From an uncultured Butyrivibrio sp. (GTDB lineage: Bacteria > Bacillota > Clostridia > Lachnospirales > Lachnospiraceae): a stretch of DNA of 34,837 bases. The stretch spans positions 1 through 34,837 of the forward strand of contig CAMVLM010000028.1 of assembly GCA_947168335.1 (NCBI GenBank). The letters are read 5' to 3'. Below the pieces are notes generated by a model. The model saw only the letters and a list, made by a program, of their open reading frames with translations. It was not told the DNA's origin and ran no database searches. Of this stretch, positions 9,641 to 16,444 are shown in pieces (position 1 is the stretch's first letter; each line of letters begins with the position of its first letter). The position numbers were made by a program, and so were the translations under genes.

Positions 9641-9889
9641 ATTTTTTCGTATATTTAATTGTATGCCAATTCTTACTTAAATATTAAATAAATATAAAGT
9701 ACACCTAGAGCCCTAGTCGCCGCATGTTTACAACTGTTGTCTTCCTACTTGACTCCATCTCAGATCAAATGAATAAAAGCATATCATATATCATTATGTC
9801 CATACGGAAAGCTGTCCACATTCAAATATTATTGGACTTATAGAGGTTGAACTAGTGTAAAGTTTATATGTTTTTAATCATTCAGTTGA
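9641..9889. other. Intergenic stretch with no recognised gene
   Basis: AT-rich sequence between the ABC remnant and the toxin-antitoxin promoter. I see no open reading frame with a ribosome binding site, no RNA gene and no strong hairpin. It presumably includes the chemotaxis gene's upstream region. Confidence 0.5.
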
Positions 9890-9918
9890 TTGCAAAATGC
9901 AGTCATTTGCCTTACAAT
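9890..9918 (+). promoter_or_regulatory. Promoter of the toxin-antitoxin operon with overlapping inverted repeat
   Basis: TTGCAA (9890-9895) and TACAAT (9913-9918) are spaced by exactly 17 bp. The spacer region GCAAAATGCAGTCATTTGC is an imperfect inverted repeat (GCAAA and TTTGC ends), a suitable place for antitoxin autorepression as is usual for RelB/DinJ proteins. Confidence 0.55.
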
Positions 9919-9958
9919 TATGCTAACAGAAACAGCACCGTAAAGAATGGAGGTTATT

Positions 9959-10216
9959 ATGGCTGCTATTACTCTTCGTATGGATGATAAAGAAAAGAAA
10001 GAATTAGACAAGGCTCTTGAAGCTATCGGAATGAACGTAACTACATTTTATTCCATATACACTAAGAAGTTCCTTAGAGAAAAACGCATTCCATTTGATA
10101 TAACAGTTCCTGATGAAGACGCCTTCTATGCAGAAGCAAATCAGAAACATTTGAAAAAAGCTATCAAAAGACTTGAGGGAGGCAAGGGTCAGGAGCATGA
10201 CCTTATCGAAGATTGA
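9959..10216 (+). CDS. RelB/DinJ family antitoxin
   Basis: An 85-residue protein. The N-terminus TLRMDDKEKKELDKALEAIG followed by MNVTTFYSIYTKKFLREKRI is the ribbon-helix-helix pattern of the DinJ branch, and the IPFDITV tail leads to the toxin-binding part. It would bind and neutralise the YoeB-like toxin and repress its own promoter through the N-terminal fold. The start is the ATG after TGGAGG; an in-frame ATG 12 bases upstream has no site. Its TGA overlaps the toxin ATG by one base. Confidence 0.9.
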   Translation: MAAITLRMDDKEKKELDKALEAIGMNVTTFYSIYTKKFLREKRIPFDITVPDEDAFYAEANQKHLKKAIKRLEGGKGQEHDLIED

Positions 10217-10476
10217 TGAAACTTATATGGGATGAAGAAGCCTGGGATGATTATTTAGCTTGGCAATCCGAAGACAAAAAGACTTTGAAAAGAATTAACA
10301 AGTTGATAAGGGATATACAAAGTACACCATACTCCGGTCTTGGAAAGCCAGAGCCTCTTAAGCATGATTTATCCGGTTACTGGAGTAGACGTATAGATGA
10401 TTACAACAGGCTTGTCTATAAAGTCGAAGATAATGAGCTAAGAATTGCTCAGTGCAAGACTCATTATGAAAAATGA
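10216..10476 (+). CDS. Toxin of the Txe/YoeB family (ribosome-dependent mRNA endonuclease)
   Basis: An 86-residue protein of the usual YoeB length. It has E46 (in GKPEPLK), R65 (in YNRLVY) and H83 (in CKTHY), which fall at the same numbers as the catalytic residues of Escherichia coli YoeB, so activity looks intact. YoeB cuts mRNA in the ribosomal A site. The ATG overlaps the antitoxin stop in a TGATG, giving coupled translation. YoeB normally pairs with YefM; here the partner is a RelB/DinJ-type antitoxin, a combination also met elsewhere. Confidence 0.93.
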   Translation: MKLIWDEEAWDDYLAWQSEDKKTLKRINKLIRDIQSTPYSGLGKPEPLKHDLSGYWSRRIDDYNRLVYKVEDNELRIAQCKTHYEK

Positions 10477-10493
10477 TCCGCCAGCTTTATGCC

Positions 10494-10570
10494 TGCGACA
10501 TTTTGCGACGTTTTGTCCCGTTTTTGCGACAAAATGTCCCACTTTTGCGACAAATTGCGACATTTTGTCC
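10494..10570. repeat. Array of five TGCGAC boxes with helical phasing
   Basis: TGCGAC occurs at 10494, 10504, 10525, 10546 and 10556, so the steps are 10, 21, 21 and 10 bp. Three of the boxes (10504, 10525, 10556) are completed by TGTCC to give imperfect palindromes of 15-16 bp of the type TGCGACAAAATGTCCC. It sits directly after the toxin gene and before the transposase region. Confidence 0.75.
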
Positions 10571-10694
10571 ATTGCACTGATTAAACAGGGATGATATTAT
10601 TAAGATGACAAAAGAGCAATCAGGAGAAATCTTGGTTGCTTTTTCTTTTGCCAGATTCCGAAAAGGGATTTGGGAATACCAGAACAAAGATAAG

Positions 10695-10726
10695 GAGATT
10701 ATCCCATTGAGAGATAATCTCTTTTT
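10695..10726 (+). terminator. Terminator-like hairpin downstream of the toxin-antitoxin pair
   Basis: Arms GAGATTATC (10695-10703) and GATAATCTC (10713-10721) with a 9-base loop, followed by TTTTT on the plus strand. Confidence 0.6.
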
Positions 10727-10786
10727 CTTTGCTCTGGAGCAAGAGTGCAGAGAGAAGCATTCTCTTTGCATTGCATGCCACAGGCA

Positions 10787-10811
10787 TGCCACAGGGACGG
10801 TTCTTTTGGCA
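10787..10811 (+). repeat. Left inverted repeat flanking the transposase gene
   Basis: Begins TGCCACAGGGACGG and ends TTTTGGCA. A second TGCCACAGGCA unit abuts it on the outer side (10776-10786). Confidence 0.75.
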
Positions 10812-10821
10812 TACGTAGGGT

Positions 10822-11580
10822 TTATTCTTTAATATAGCTTTTTCCTGCATTCTGAACAATGCTACGTCCGATTCCAGTAAGTCGAGATATTTGTCGTGCC
10901 ATCAATCCACGCTCTTTAAGCTTTACCAGTGCTAAATCTCTTTCTTTTTTATTATAGCTCTGTAAAACAGTACCACTTGATATTCCCAGGCATATTTTTA
11001 TCTCCTCTTTTGCCCAATCATCGCTATGTCTGACCTCATGATACTCAAGACCCTGATCTTCGTCACTTTGTTCTATGAACTCTTTATACTGTCTACTATT
11101 ACCTAAAAGATTCTTGATTGTCGATAAATCCATAAATGGTAACGGTTCATCATAGTACCTATAGCTATTCCAAGGGTATTGATCTGCACTACATATTCCA
11201 GCTTTTTGTGGATTTTTGAGAATATATCTAAATGCAGTTAACAGATAAGTCTCATTTTCTATAGGTTCGCTCTTATATCTGTCTTGAAAAAGATGTCCTA
11301 CTCTATCATATTTTTTGTTGTAATACCAAGAATAGCTAACCCCTATTTTCTTCATCAAAAGAACTATAGATGAAGCTTCACCTTTTACCAAAAGATGAAC
11401 ATGATTATCCATTAAGCAATAGGCACATACACGTACCCCTGTGTCCATACAGTAAAGCTTTAATTTATCCAAATAATACCTATAATCATGGGCATCTTCA
11501 AACAATAATTGCTTACCGATTCCTCTGACAATTAAGTGCACATAACCAGATGCGCTTATACTTCGCGCTCGACGCGGCAT
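10822..11580 (-). CDS. REP-associated tyrosine transposase (Y1_Tnp, RAYT-like)
   Basis: A 252-residue protein. MDNHVHLL supplies the HUH metal site (H60, H62), and VSYSWYYNKKYDRVGHLFQD (about 81-100) carries the candidate nucleophile tyrosines Y83, Y86 and Y87. A C-terminal helix-turn-helix-like part (ARQISRLTGIGRSIVQNAG) completes the RAYT type. Such proteins nick and join single-stranded REP hairpins. The gene appears intact and has GGAGG about 7 bases before the ATG. It lies between inverted repeats and beside a row of hairpins, the expected substrates. Confidence 0.92.
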   Translation of the reverse strand: MPRRARSISASGYVHLIVRGIGKQLLFEDAHDYRYYLDKLKLYCMDTGVRVCAYCLMDNHVHLLVKGEASSIVLLMKKIGVSYSWYYNKKYDRVGHLFQDRYKSEPIENETYLLTAFRYILKNPQKAGICSADQYPWNSYRYYDEPLPFMDLSTIKNLLGNSRQYKEFIEQSDEDQGLEYHEVRHSDDWAKEEIKICLGISSGTVLQSYNKKERDLALVKLKERGLMARQISRLTGIGRSIVQNAGKSYIKE

Positions 11581-11721
11581 TTGTAATCCTCCTGAATATA
11601 ACTAATTATTCTCACATGGAAATCAACCAAATAGAACACTCTCTATCCAGCTCCCCAGAAAAGGGAAAATGAATTCAACTCTGAAAGCAGATCATATCAT
11701 CAAAATAGCCTTGTGTAAAGC

Positions 11722-11746
11722 TGCCAAAAGAACCGTCCCCGTGGCA
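11722..11746 (-). repeat. Right inverted repeat flanking the transposase gene
   Basis: The reverse complement begins TGCCACGGGGACGG and differs from the left copy at one base. Another TGCCACGGGCA-like unit follows on the outer side (11749-11759). Confidence 0.75.
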
Positions 11747-11779
11747 GGTGCCCGTGGCAGGTGTCACCGCGGAAGATAG

Positions 11780-11878
11780 GGACTTGCGACGGAACGAGCC
11801 ATGCTCGTTCCTAGTCCTGACAATTGCGAAGCAATTGCCAGGAAACCACATGGGTAAGAGGGACTCTTTCACATGTGG
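11780..11878. repeat. Cluster of three different hairpins next to the transposase gene
   Basis: First, GGAACGAGC at 11791-11799 pairs with its complement at 11803-11811 around CAT, inside an outer GGACT/AGTCC stem (11780-11784, 11813-11817). Second, CAATTGC (11821-11827) pairs with 11831-11837 around GAA. Third, CCACATG (11846-11852) pairs with 11872-11878, with an inner AAGAG/CTCTT stem. The stretch 11581-11941 has no supported gene; these hairpins and the following terminator account for it. Confidence 0.65.
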
Positions 11879-11890
11879 GTAAAATGAAAA

Positions 11891-11933
11891 GGGGCTGTCG
11901 CACTATGATTTAATCATCTAAAGCGACAGCCCC
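11891..11933. terminator. Palindromic terminator, copy 2 of the repeated element
   Basis: Starts GGGGCTGTCGC and ends in the complementary GCGACAGCCCC. The 29 bases ending at 11933 are identical to copy 1 at 7628-7656, but the inner left arm is shortened, leaving a small ATGATT/AATCAT inner stem. On the minus strand a CCCCTTTTCATTTT tail follows, so it can end the 12425-11942 transcript. Confidence 0.75.
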
Positions 11934-11941
11934 TTTCCATG

Positions 11942-12403
11942 TCATGATGTCAAATAAAGGATTCCGCAGACAACAGCCAAAAACCAGAATACAACGCTGA
12001 AGTAAATGGTCCATCTGTTGCTGTCATATTTCTCCTGAGCTATATAATTCTCTTTGATGATCTCTATTCGCTCTTCTTCATGGCCGTCATAGATCGGAGG
12101 CGCAGGTTCTTCCTCTTCTTCGCCCTCCTCACCTTCTTCATTCTCGCCTGCTTCCTGAGTGTCATCATCCAGTGAAATATCCTCAAGTGTAGGCTCTACA
12201 GGCTCTGCAACGGGCATTTCTACCTCATCTGCAGATATCTCTGCAGTATTATCTTCAGGTTCTGTTTCCTCTTCTTCATTGCCCAGAGATTCAGGATCCT
12301 TTAACACAGGCTTATCCACCCTGTTGAATTCTCCCACAATAAAGAATGCCATTCCAACCAGAAATAAAACCGCTGTATATATGAGATAGATTTTGTTATG
12401 CAT
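11942..12403 (-). CDS. Hypothetical membrane protein with acidic linker
   Basis: A 153-residue protein with a membrane segment at each end (about 5-24 and 131-151) joined by a very acidic linker rich in Glu and Asp (about 35-105), then a short charged helix ending before the second segment. I recognise no family. The start is the ATG after GGGGG. It follows the secreted lysozyme-like gene by 21 bp in the same direction and precedes a terminator, so the two are probably co-transcribed. The linker composition suggests an extended spacer and not an enzyme. Confidence 0.7.
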   Translation of the reverse strand: MHNKIYLIYTAVLFLVGMAFFIVGEFNRVDKPVLKDPESLGNEEEETEPEDNTAEISADEVEMPVAEPVEPTLEDISLDDDTQEAGENEEGEEGEEEEEPAPPIYDGHEEERIEIIKENYIAQEKYDSNRWTIYFSVVFWFLAVVCGILYLTS

Positions 12404-12424
12404 ATTGGCCCCCGTCTAAGAAAT

Positions 12425-13417
12425 TCAGCTAAGTTTCTTTATCCTGATATCAGAAGGTGCAACTTCTTTAAGCATCTTCTTGTACTCTGATTTTACTGAG
12501 CTCTTAACATAAAAACTGGCTTTTTTCTTTATCTTTTTAAAGCATCCATCCTCAAAAGCTGTAATTTTCGTTGATTTGATTTTTACTGTCTCAAGTTTCT
12601 TGCAACCGGAAAAAGCATTCTCTCCAATAACCTTTACATTCTTACCGATCACAACGCCTGTGAGCTTCTTATTATTCTTACATGCCCCCGGTGCTATCTC
12701 CACCACCTTGGCTTTGATATCACCAATCTTTACGGTATCGGGAATATTCAGTTCCGTTGCTTTCTTATCTGCCACTGCCTTGAAGCTTACTGTCTTTTTA
12801 TCAATCGCAATAAAAGTACCTTCTGCTGTCTTGTACTTTTCACCCGGTACCAGTGAAAGAACAACATCTTTATATTTAGGCCAGTAATTCTTCTGAGCAA
12901 CATTTCCTCTTTCCTCTGCCCTCTGGCTTCGGTCAGCAGGAATCTCATAATAATAGCACCATATGTATGCCGACATATATGCACCATTCTTGTTGTTTTT
13001 AACTGCCATTATCGGATTAAGAACGCTTCTTGTAAAATAGCTGTCTGTGTTGAGCTCATAATCCAGATAATTCAGCTGACCTTCAAGGGTCTTATAGTTG
13101 TAGCCCTCTCTTTTACAGAATCTTTTAAGTGCTTCGAATCTGTCAGCATGCCACTGGCATATTCCATAGCTGGTACCGCTATCGCCGCTTGTCTTTGGAT
13201 TAAAGCTTGATTCCCTTTCAATATTGGCCACAATCCCGACAGCTCCGGCATTATTCATTTCCATCTTTTCAACAAGGTAATAAAAGACTTTTTCCTCGTT
13301 GTCTTTTCCACGCAAAGAAGCAGCCTGTGCATCAAAACCAAACACAATCAGACTGCATACTACTCCTGCAAACACTGCAGATAATACTTTCCCCAAATTT
13401 TTTTCCCCTTTTTTCAT
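12425..13417 (-). CDS. Secreted phage-type lysozyme domain protein with BspA-like leucine-rich repeats
   Basis: A 330-residue protein with a signal peptide (hydrophobic core about 10-27, ending DAQAA). Residues about 40-175 match the phage tail tip lysozyme family: AVGIVANIERESSFNPKTSG supplies a candidate catalytic Glu and SYGICQWH the following strand. Residues about 200-310 contain LRR_5 (BspA-type) units such as ENAFSGCKKLETVKI. It may cut peptidoglycan at the cell surface, with the repeats as a binding part. The start is the ATG 5 bases after AAAGGGG; an in-frame ATG 15 bases upstream lies on that site. Confidence 0.82.
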   Translation of the reverse strand: MKKGEKNLGKVLSAVFAGVVCSLIVFGFDAQAASLRGKDNEEKVFYYLVEKMEMNNAGAVGIVANIERESSFNPKTSGDSGTSYGICQWHADRFEALKRFCKREGYNYKTLEGQLNYLDYELNTDSYFTRSVLNPIMAVKNNKNGAYMSAYIWCYYYEIPADRSQRAEERGNVAQKNYWPKYKDVVLSLVPGEKYKTAEGTFIAIDKKTVSFKAVADKKATELNIPDTVKIGDIKAKVVEIAPGACKNNKKLTGVVIGKNVKVIGENAFSGCKKLETVKIKSTKITAFEDGCFKKIKKKASFYVKSSVKSEYKKMLKEVAPSDIRIKKLS

Positions 13418-13438
13418 ACGTTCCCCTTTCATTTCACA

Positions 13439-13462
13439 GGGTCAGGAATAAATTCCTGACCC
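13439..13462 (-). terminator. Intercistronic hairpin after cheR, without T-run
   Basis: Perfect 10-bp arms (13439-13448, 13453-13462) around a 4-base loop, lying between the cheR stop and the ribosome binding site of the lysozyme-like gene. No T-run follows on the minus strand, so it may be an RNA processing or stabilising hairpin. Confidence 0.4.
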
Positions 13463-13474
13463 CTTAATTAGCAT

Positions 13475-14257
13475 TTACTTTCCCGGTTTCTCATAGTAGA
13501 AGGAACTCTTTCTGATAAAGCCGATTTCCTTATAGTTAATGATCTGCTCTGTACTTCCGATGAAGAGCACTCCACCGGGTGCAAGAGAATCATAATACTT
13601 TCTGAAAATCTCATCCTTAGCTTCTTCAGTGAAGTAGATAAGAACATTTCTGCACACAATGAGATGATAATCCTTCGGATAAGGCTCTCTCAAAAGATCT
13701 GCCTGCTTGAAGTTAACGCGCTTTTTGATTTCCTCTGATACGCGCCACTTATCACCTTCCTGAGTCAGGTACTTATCCTTAAGATCCTTAGGCACTGCCT
13801 GGACTTCTTTTGCATCATAAACACCTGCTCTTGCTTTGGCCAGAGCTACTGTATCAATATCCCACGCGGTAATACTGATCTGATTAAGGGGCATATGCTT
13901 TGAAAGAAGCATTACAATCGTGTATGGCTCATCACCTGTCGAGCAGGCCGCACTCCAAATCTTCAGATTCTTACCGAATTTATTGATAAGCTCCGGAACC
14001 ATATTTTTATCCATAAGATTCCACTGATCAATATTTCTGAAGAATTCGGAAACATTGATTGTAAGATAAGTAATAAATGTCTCTCTTGCAGTCTGGTCCT
14101 TCTTTATGAGGTCCATATACTGATCGTAACCTTTGCATTCAGTTTTACCGATAAGCGTATCAATCCTGCGCTTCATCTGCTTTTCTTTATATGCATTCAG
14201 ATCAATCTTAGTAAGTTTATAAACTTCGCCTTTAAACCACTCATAATCTACAGCCAT
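13475..14257 (-). CDS. cheR: Chemotaxis protein methyltransferase CheR
   Basis: A 260-residue protein that methylates glutamates of chemoreceptors using S-adenosylmethionine. An N-terminal helical domain is followed by the methyltransferase fold with LKIWSAACSTGDEPYTIVML (the SAM loop), a DID acidic turn, and CRNVLIYF, all as in CheR. GAGGGGG precedes the ATG. It may serve the chemotaxis receptor at 7716-9470. No other che genes are seen in the window. Confidence 0.95.
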   Translation of the reverse strand: MAVDYEWFKGEVYKLTKIDLNAYKEKQMKRRIDTLIGKTECKGYDQYMDLIKKDQTARETFITYLTINVSEFFRNIDQWNLMDKNMVPELINKFGKNLKIWSAACSTGDEPYTIVMLLSKHMPLNQISITAWDIDTVALAKARAGVYDAKEVQAVPKDLKDKYLTQEGDKWRVSEEIKKRVNFKQADLLREPYPKDYHLIVCRNVLIYFTEEAKDEIFRKYYDSLAPGGVLFIGSTEQIINYKEIGFIRKSSFYYEKPGK

Positions 14258-14362
14258 TACTAAAACCCCCTCATAAATAAGATTTATTAATCGCTGATTT
14301 TAGTATAGCCTATATGCCATATGTGTGTAAAATTAAATAAATATAAACAAAATTAAGTAAAA

Positions 14363-14389
14363 ATGGTGTACTCAAAATGAGTACACCAT
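14363..14389 (-). terminator. Terminator of the cmk-ispH-S1 operon
   Basis: Perfect 12-bp arms (14363-14374, 14378-14389) around AAA; on the minus strand a TTTTTACTTAATTTT tail follows. Confidence 0.85.
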
Positions 14390-14410
14390 CATTATGAATC
14401 ATATTAAGAA

Positions 14411-15547
14411 TTACTGCTCGTCCTGCTCAGCGATAACCTTGTCGATGTCTACGCTTGCAACATCTGCATCATCCTCTGCACCCTCTTCCTTCTCAGGAGC
14501 TGTAAGTGCCTTGATGCTAAGGCTGATCTTGTGATCTGCTTCGTTGAACTCAACAATTCTTGCTGTAACTTCCTGTCCGATGCTAAGTACATCAGAAGGC
14601 TTCTCAATGTGCTCTCTTGCGATCTGAGATACATGAAGAAGAGCGTCAATTCCGGGCTCAAGCTCGATGAAAGCGCCGAAATCTGTCATTCTTGCAACCT
14701 TACCTGTAACCTCGTTACCAGCTGCATACTTGGTCTCAGCATCCTTCCAGGGATTCTCATCATCGAATTTTCTGCTGAGTGCGATCTTGCTGCCATCGAT
14801 ACCCTTGATCTGTACCTTAACAGTATCGCCAACCTTGAATGTCTTCTTGGGATTCTCAACACGTCCCCAAGACATCTCTGAAATGTGAAGAAGACCGTCT
14901 GCACCACCGAGATCGATGAATGCACCGAAATCTGTAACGTTCTTAACAACACCTTCAACCACGTCGCCAACTCCGATTGTCTCAAAGGGTTTCTTAGCCT
15001 GCTCCTGCTTCTCAGCAGTGATGAGCATCTTGCGGTTACCGATGTATCTTCTTCTCTTAGGATTGTACTCAGTAACAACGAACTGAATCTCCTGTCCGTC
15101 GTACTTTGACAGATCCTTCTCATAAGTATCTGATACAAGACTTGCAGGGATGAAGATACGAACCTCATCAACTACAACTGTAAGTCCGCCGTCAAGTACC
15201 TGTACAACCTTAGCTGTAAGTACTTCCTGATTGTTGTAAGCTTCTTCGATGCGCTTATTGCCTCTGTCAAGGGCAAGACGCTTATATGAAAGGATAACCT
15301 GACCGTCTGCGTCATTAGTCTTAAGAACCTTGACATCCATTGTGTCGCCTTCCTTAACAACCTGAGTCAGATCGATGCTGTTATCATTACTGTACTCATT
15401 CTTTGTAAGAATGCCATCTGATTTGTAGCCAATGTTAAGAATTATCTCATCCGGCTTTACAGAAATGACAGTGCCTTCAACGACCTCCCCCGTATGAATT
15501 GTTTTGAACGACTCATTGAGCATCTGTTCAAATGATTGTTCTGACAT
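14411..15547 (-). CDS. rpsA: S1 RNA-binding domain protein (30S ribosomal protein S1-like)
   Basis: A 378-residue protein with four S1 domains at about 19-88, 103-170, 190-259 and 275-347; the last two have the full GxVxxxTDFGAFIDLG pattern. Typical Gram-negative S1 has six domains and Firmicutes S1-like proteins have four. It probably helps mRNA binding on the 30S subunit. The start codon lies 20 bases inside the end of ispH, with GAGGAGG also inside ispH, so expression is coupled. In related clostridia the same two proteins are fused in one chain; here they are separate. The C-terminus is acidic. Confidence 0.9.
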   Translation of the reverse strand: MSEQSFEQMLNESFKTIHTGEVVEGTVISVKPDEIILNIGYKSDGILTKNEYSNDNSIDLTQVVKEGDTMDVKVLKTNDADGQVILSYKRLALDRGNKRIEEAYNNQEVLTAKVVQVLDGGLTVVVDEVRIFIPASLVSDTYEKDLSKYDGQEIQFVVTEYNPKRRRYIGNRKMLITAEKQEQAKKPFETIGVGDVVEGVVKNVTDFGAFIDLGGADGLLHISEMSWGRVENPKKTFKVGDTVKVQIKGIDGSKIALSRKFDDENPWKDAETKYAAGNEVTGKVARMTDFGAFIELEPGIDALLHVSQIAREHIEKPSDVLSIGQEVTARIVEFNEADHKISLSIKALTAPEKEEGAEDDADVASVDIDKVIAEQDEQ

Positions 15548-16391
15548 ATTTTTGAACCTCCTCGATAATGTTCTTTGGGGTGGACGCCCCGGCGGTTATT
15601 CCCACTAGTTTAACCGCTTTAGGAAGTTCTAAATGCAAGTCATCCAGTGTTTGAATAAAGTATGTATTTGCACACTTCTTACTGCATATCTCATACAGTT
15701 TTCTTGAATTAGAACTGTGCGCTCCGCCAATCACTATCATAGCGTCAACCTGACCGGCAATCCGATCCGCTTCGGTCTGTCGTTCTTCAGTTGCACTACA
15801 AATAGTGTTCACAACATTAACATTGTAGCGCGAATCAGAAAATTTATCAACGGTTTCTTGAAATTTATTTGTGTTAAATGTTGTTTGCGAAACTATACAG
15901 ATTTCAGTTCCCTCCGGAAGGTTCAATTTTGTAGCATCTTCCGGGCTTTCAACCACGTAAACCGGACCTGTCGCATAGCTGACAATTCCGTCTACTTCCG
16001 GGTGTTTCGCGCTTCCAACAACAATTATCGTCTTTCCCGCCGCGCTTTCCTTTTCCACAATGTTATGAATCCTTTTTACAAAGGGACATGTGGAATCAAT
16101 ATACTCAATTCCGAGTTTCTCAATTTTTTCATGAATCTCTTTTCTTATTCCGTGAGATCTGATTATAAGAATACCATTCCCGATTTCCGGCAGATCAGCT
16201 TCAGATTCAATTACCTTGACACCTTTTTTCTCAAGATCCGAAACAACTGTCTCGTTGTGAATAATCGGACCAAAGGTATAAATCTGTCTGCCTTCTTTCT
16301 CTTCTACCTGTTTATAAACTTCATCCACGGCTCTTGTTACTCCAAAACAAAAACCGGCATGTTCTGCAAGTATTACTTCCATTCTTTTCAT
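15528..16391 (-). CDS. ispH: 4-hydroxy-3-methylbut-2-enyl diphosphate reductase
   Basis: A 287-residue enzyme for the last step of the MEP isoprenoid pathway, giving IPP and DMAPP. The three cysteines for the iron-sulfur cluster lie in HAGFCFGV, IDSTCPFV and NTICSATEERQ. IIRSHGI and the final SSNSRKLYEI and TAGASTP segments are also typical. The start at 16391 has AGGGA almost touching it; the in-frame ATG at 16382 (MEVILAEH) has AGGG about 10 bases away and fits the family better, so the true start may be that one. It overlaps the S1 gene by 20 bases. Confidence 0.95.
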   Translation of the reverse strand: MKRMEVILAEHAGFCFGVTRAVDEVYKQVEEKEGRQIYTFGPIIHNETVVSDLEKKGVKVIESEADLPEIGNGILIIRSHGIRKEIHEKIEKLGIEYIDSTCPFVKRIHNIVEKESAAGKTIIVVGSAKHPEVDGIVSYATGPVYVVESPEDATKLNLPEGTEICIVSQTTFNTNKFQETVDKFSDSRYNVNVVNTICSATEERQTEADRIAGQVDAMIVIGGAHSSNSRKLYEICSKKCANTYFIQTLDDLHLELPKAVKLVGITAGASTPKNIIEEVQKYVRTII

Positions 16392-16444
16392 TCCCTGTCA
16401 GGGCACAAGGCCCCAAAATACAAATTACTTATATGTGCCCTTAC

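Larger units (their letters stand above)
10571..10821. other. Intergenic stretch after the toxin gene, no supported gene
   Basis: A 75-codon plus-strand frame (10605-10832) and two minus-strand frames exist here but have no ribosome binding site, and the plus one is crossed by a terminator-like hairpin and by the transposase-flanking repeat. I call no gene. Confidence 0.5.
10787..11746. mobile_element. REP-associated transposase unit bounded by inverted repeats
   Basis: The 25 bases at 10787-10811 and the reverse complement of 11722-11746 match at 24 positions (shared core GGGACGGTTCTTTTGGCA). They enclose a single transposase gene. Just outside each end a second, partial TGCCAC(A/G)GGCA unit is found. 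This resembles the flanking palindromes seen beside RAYT genes; whether the unit moves as a whole is unknown. Confidence 0.6.

Noticed and set aside
10494..10570. CRISPR array
   Set aside because: Units are 6-16 bp with 10 and 21 bp steps, too short and too regular for repeat-spacer units, and no cas gene is near.
10605..10832. Plus-strand frame of 75 codons before the transposase gene
   Set aside because: No ribosome binding site, a terminator-like hairpin inside it and overlap with the flanking inverted repeat.
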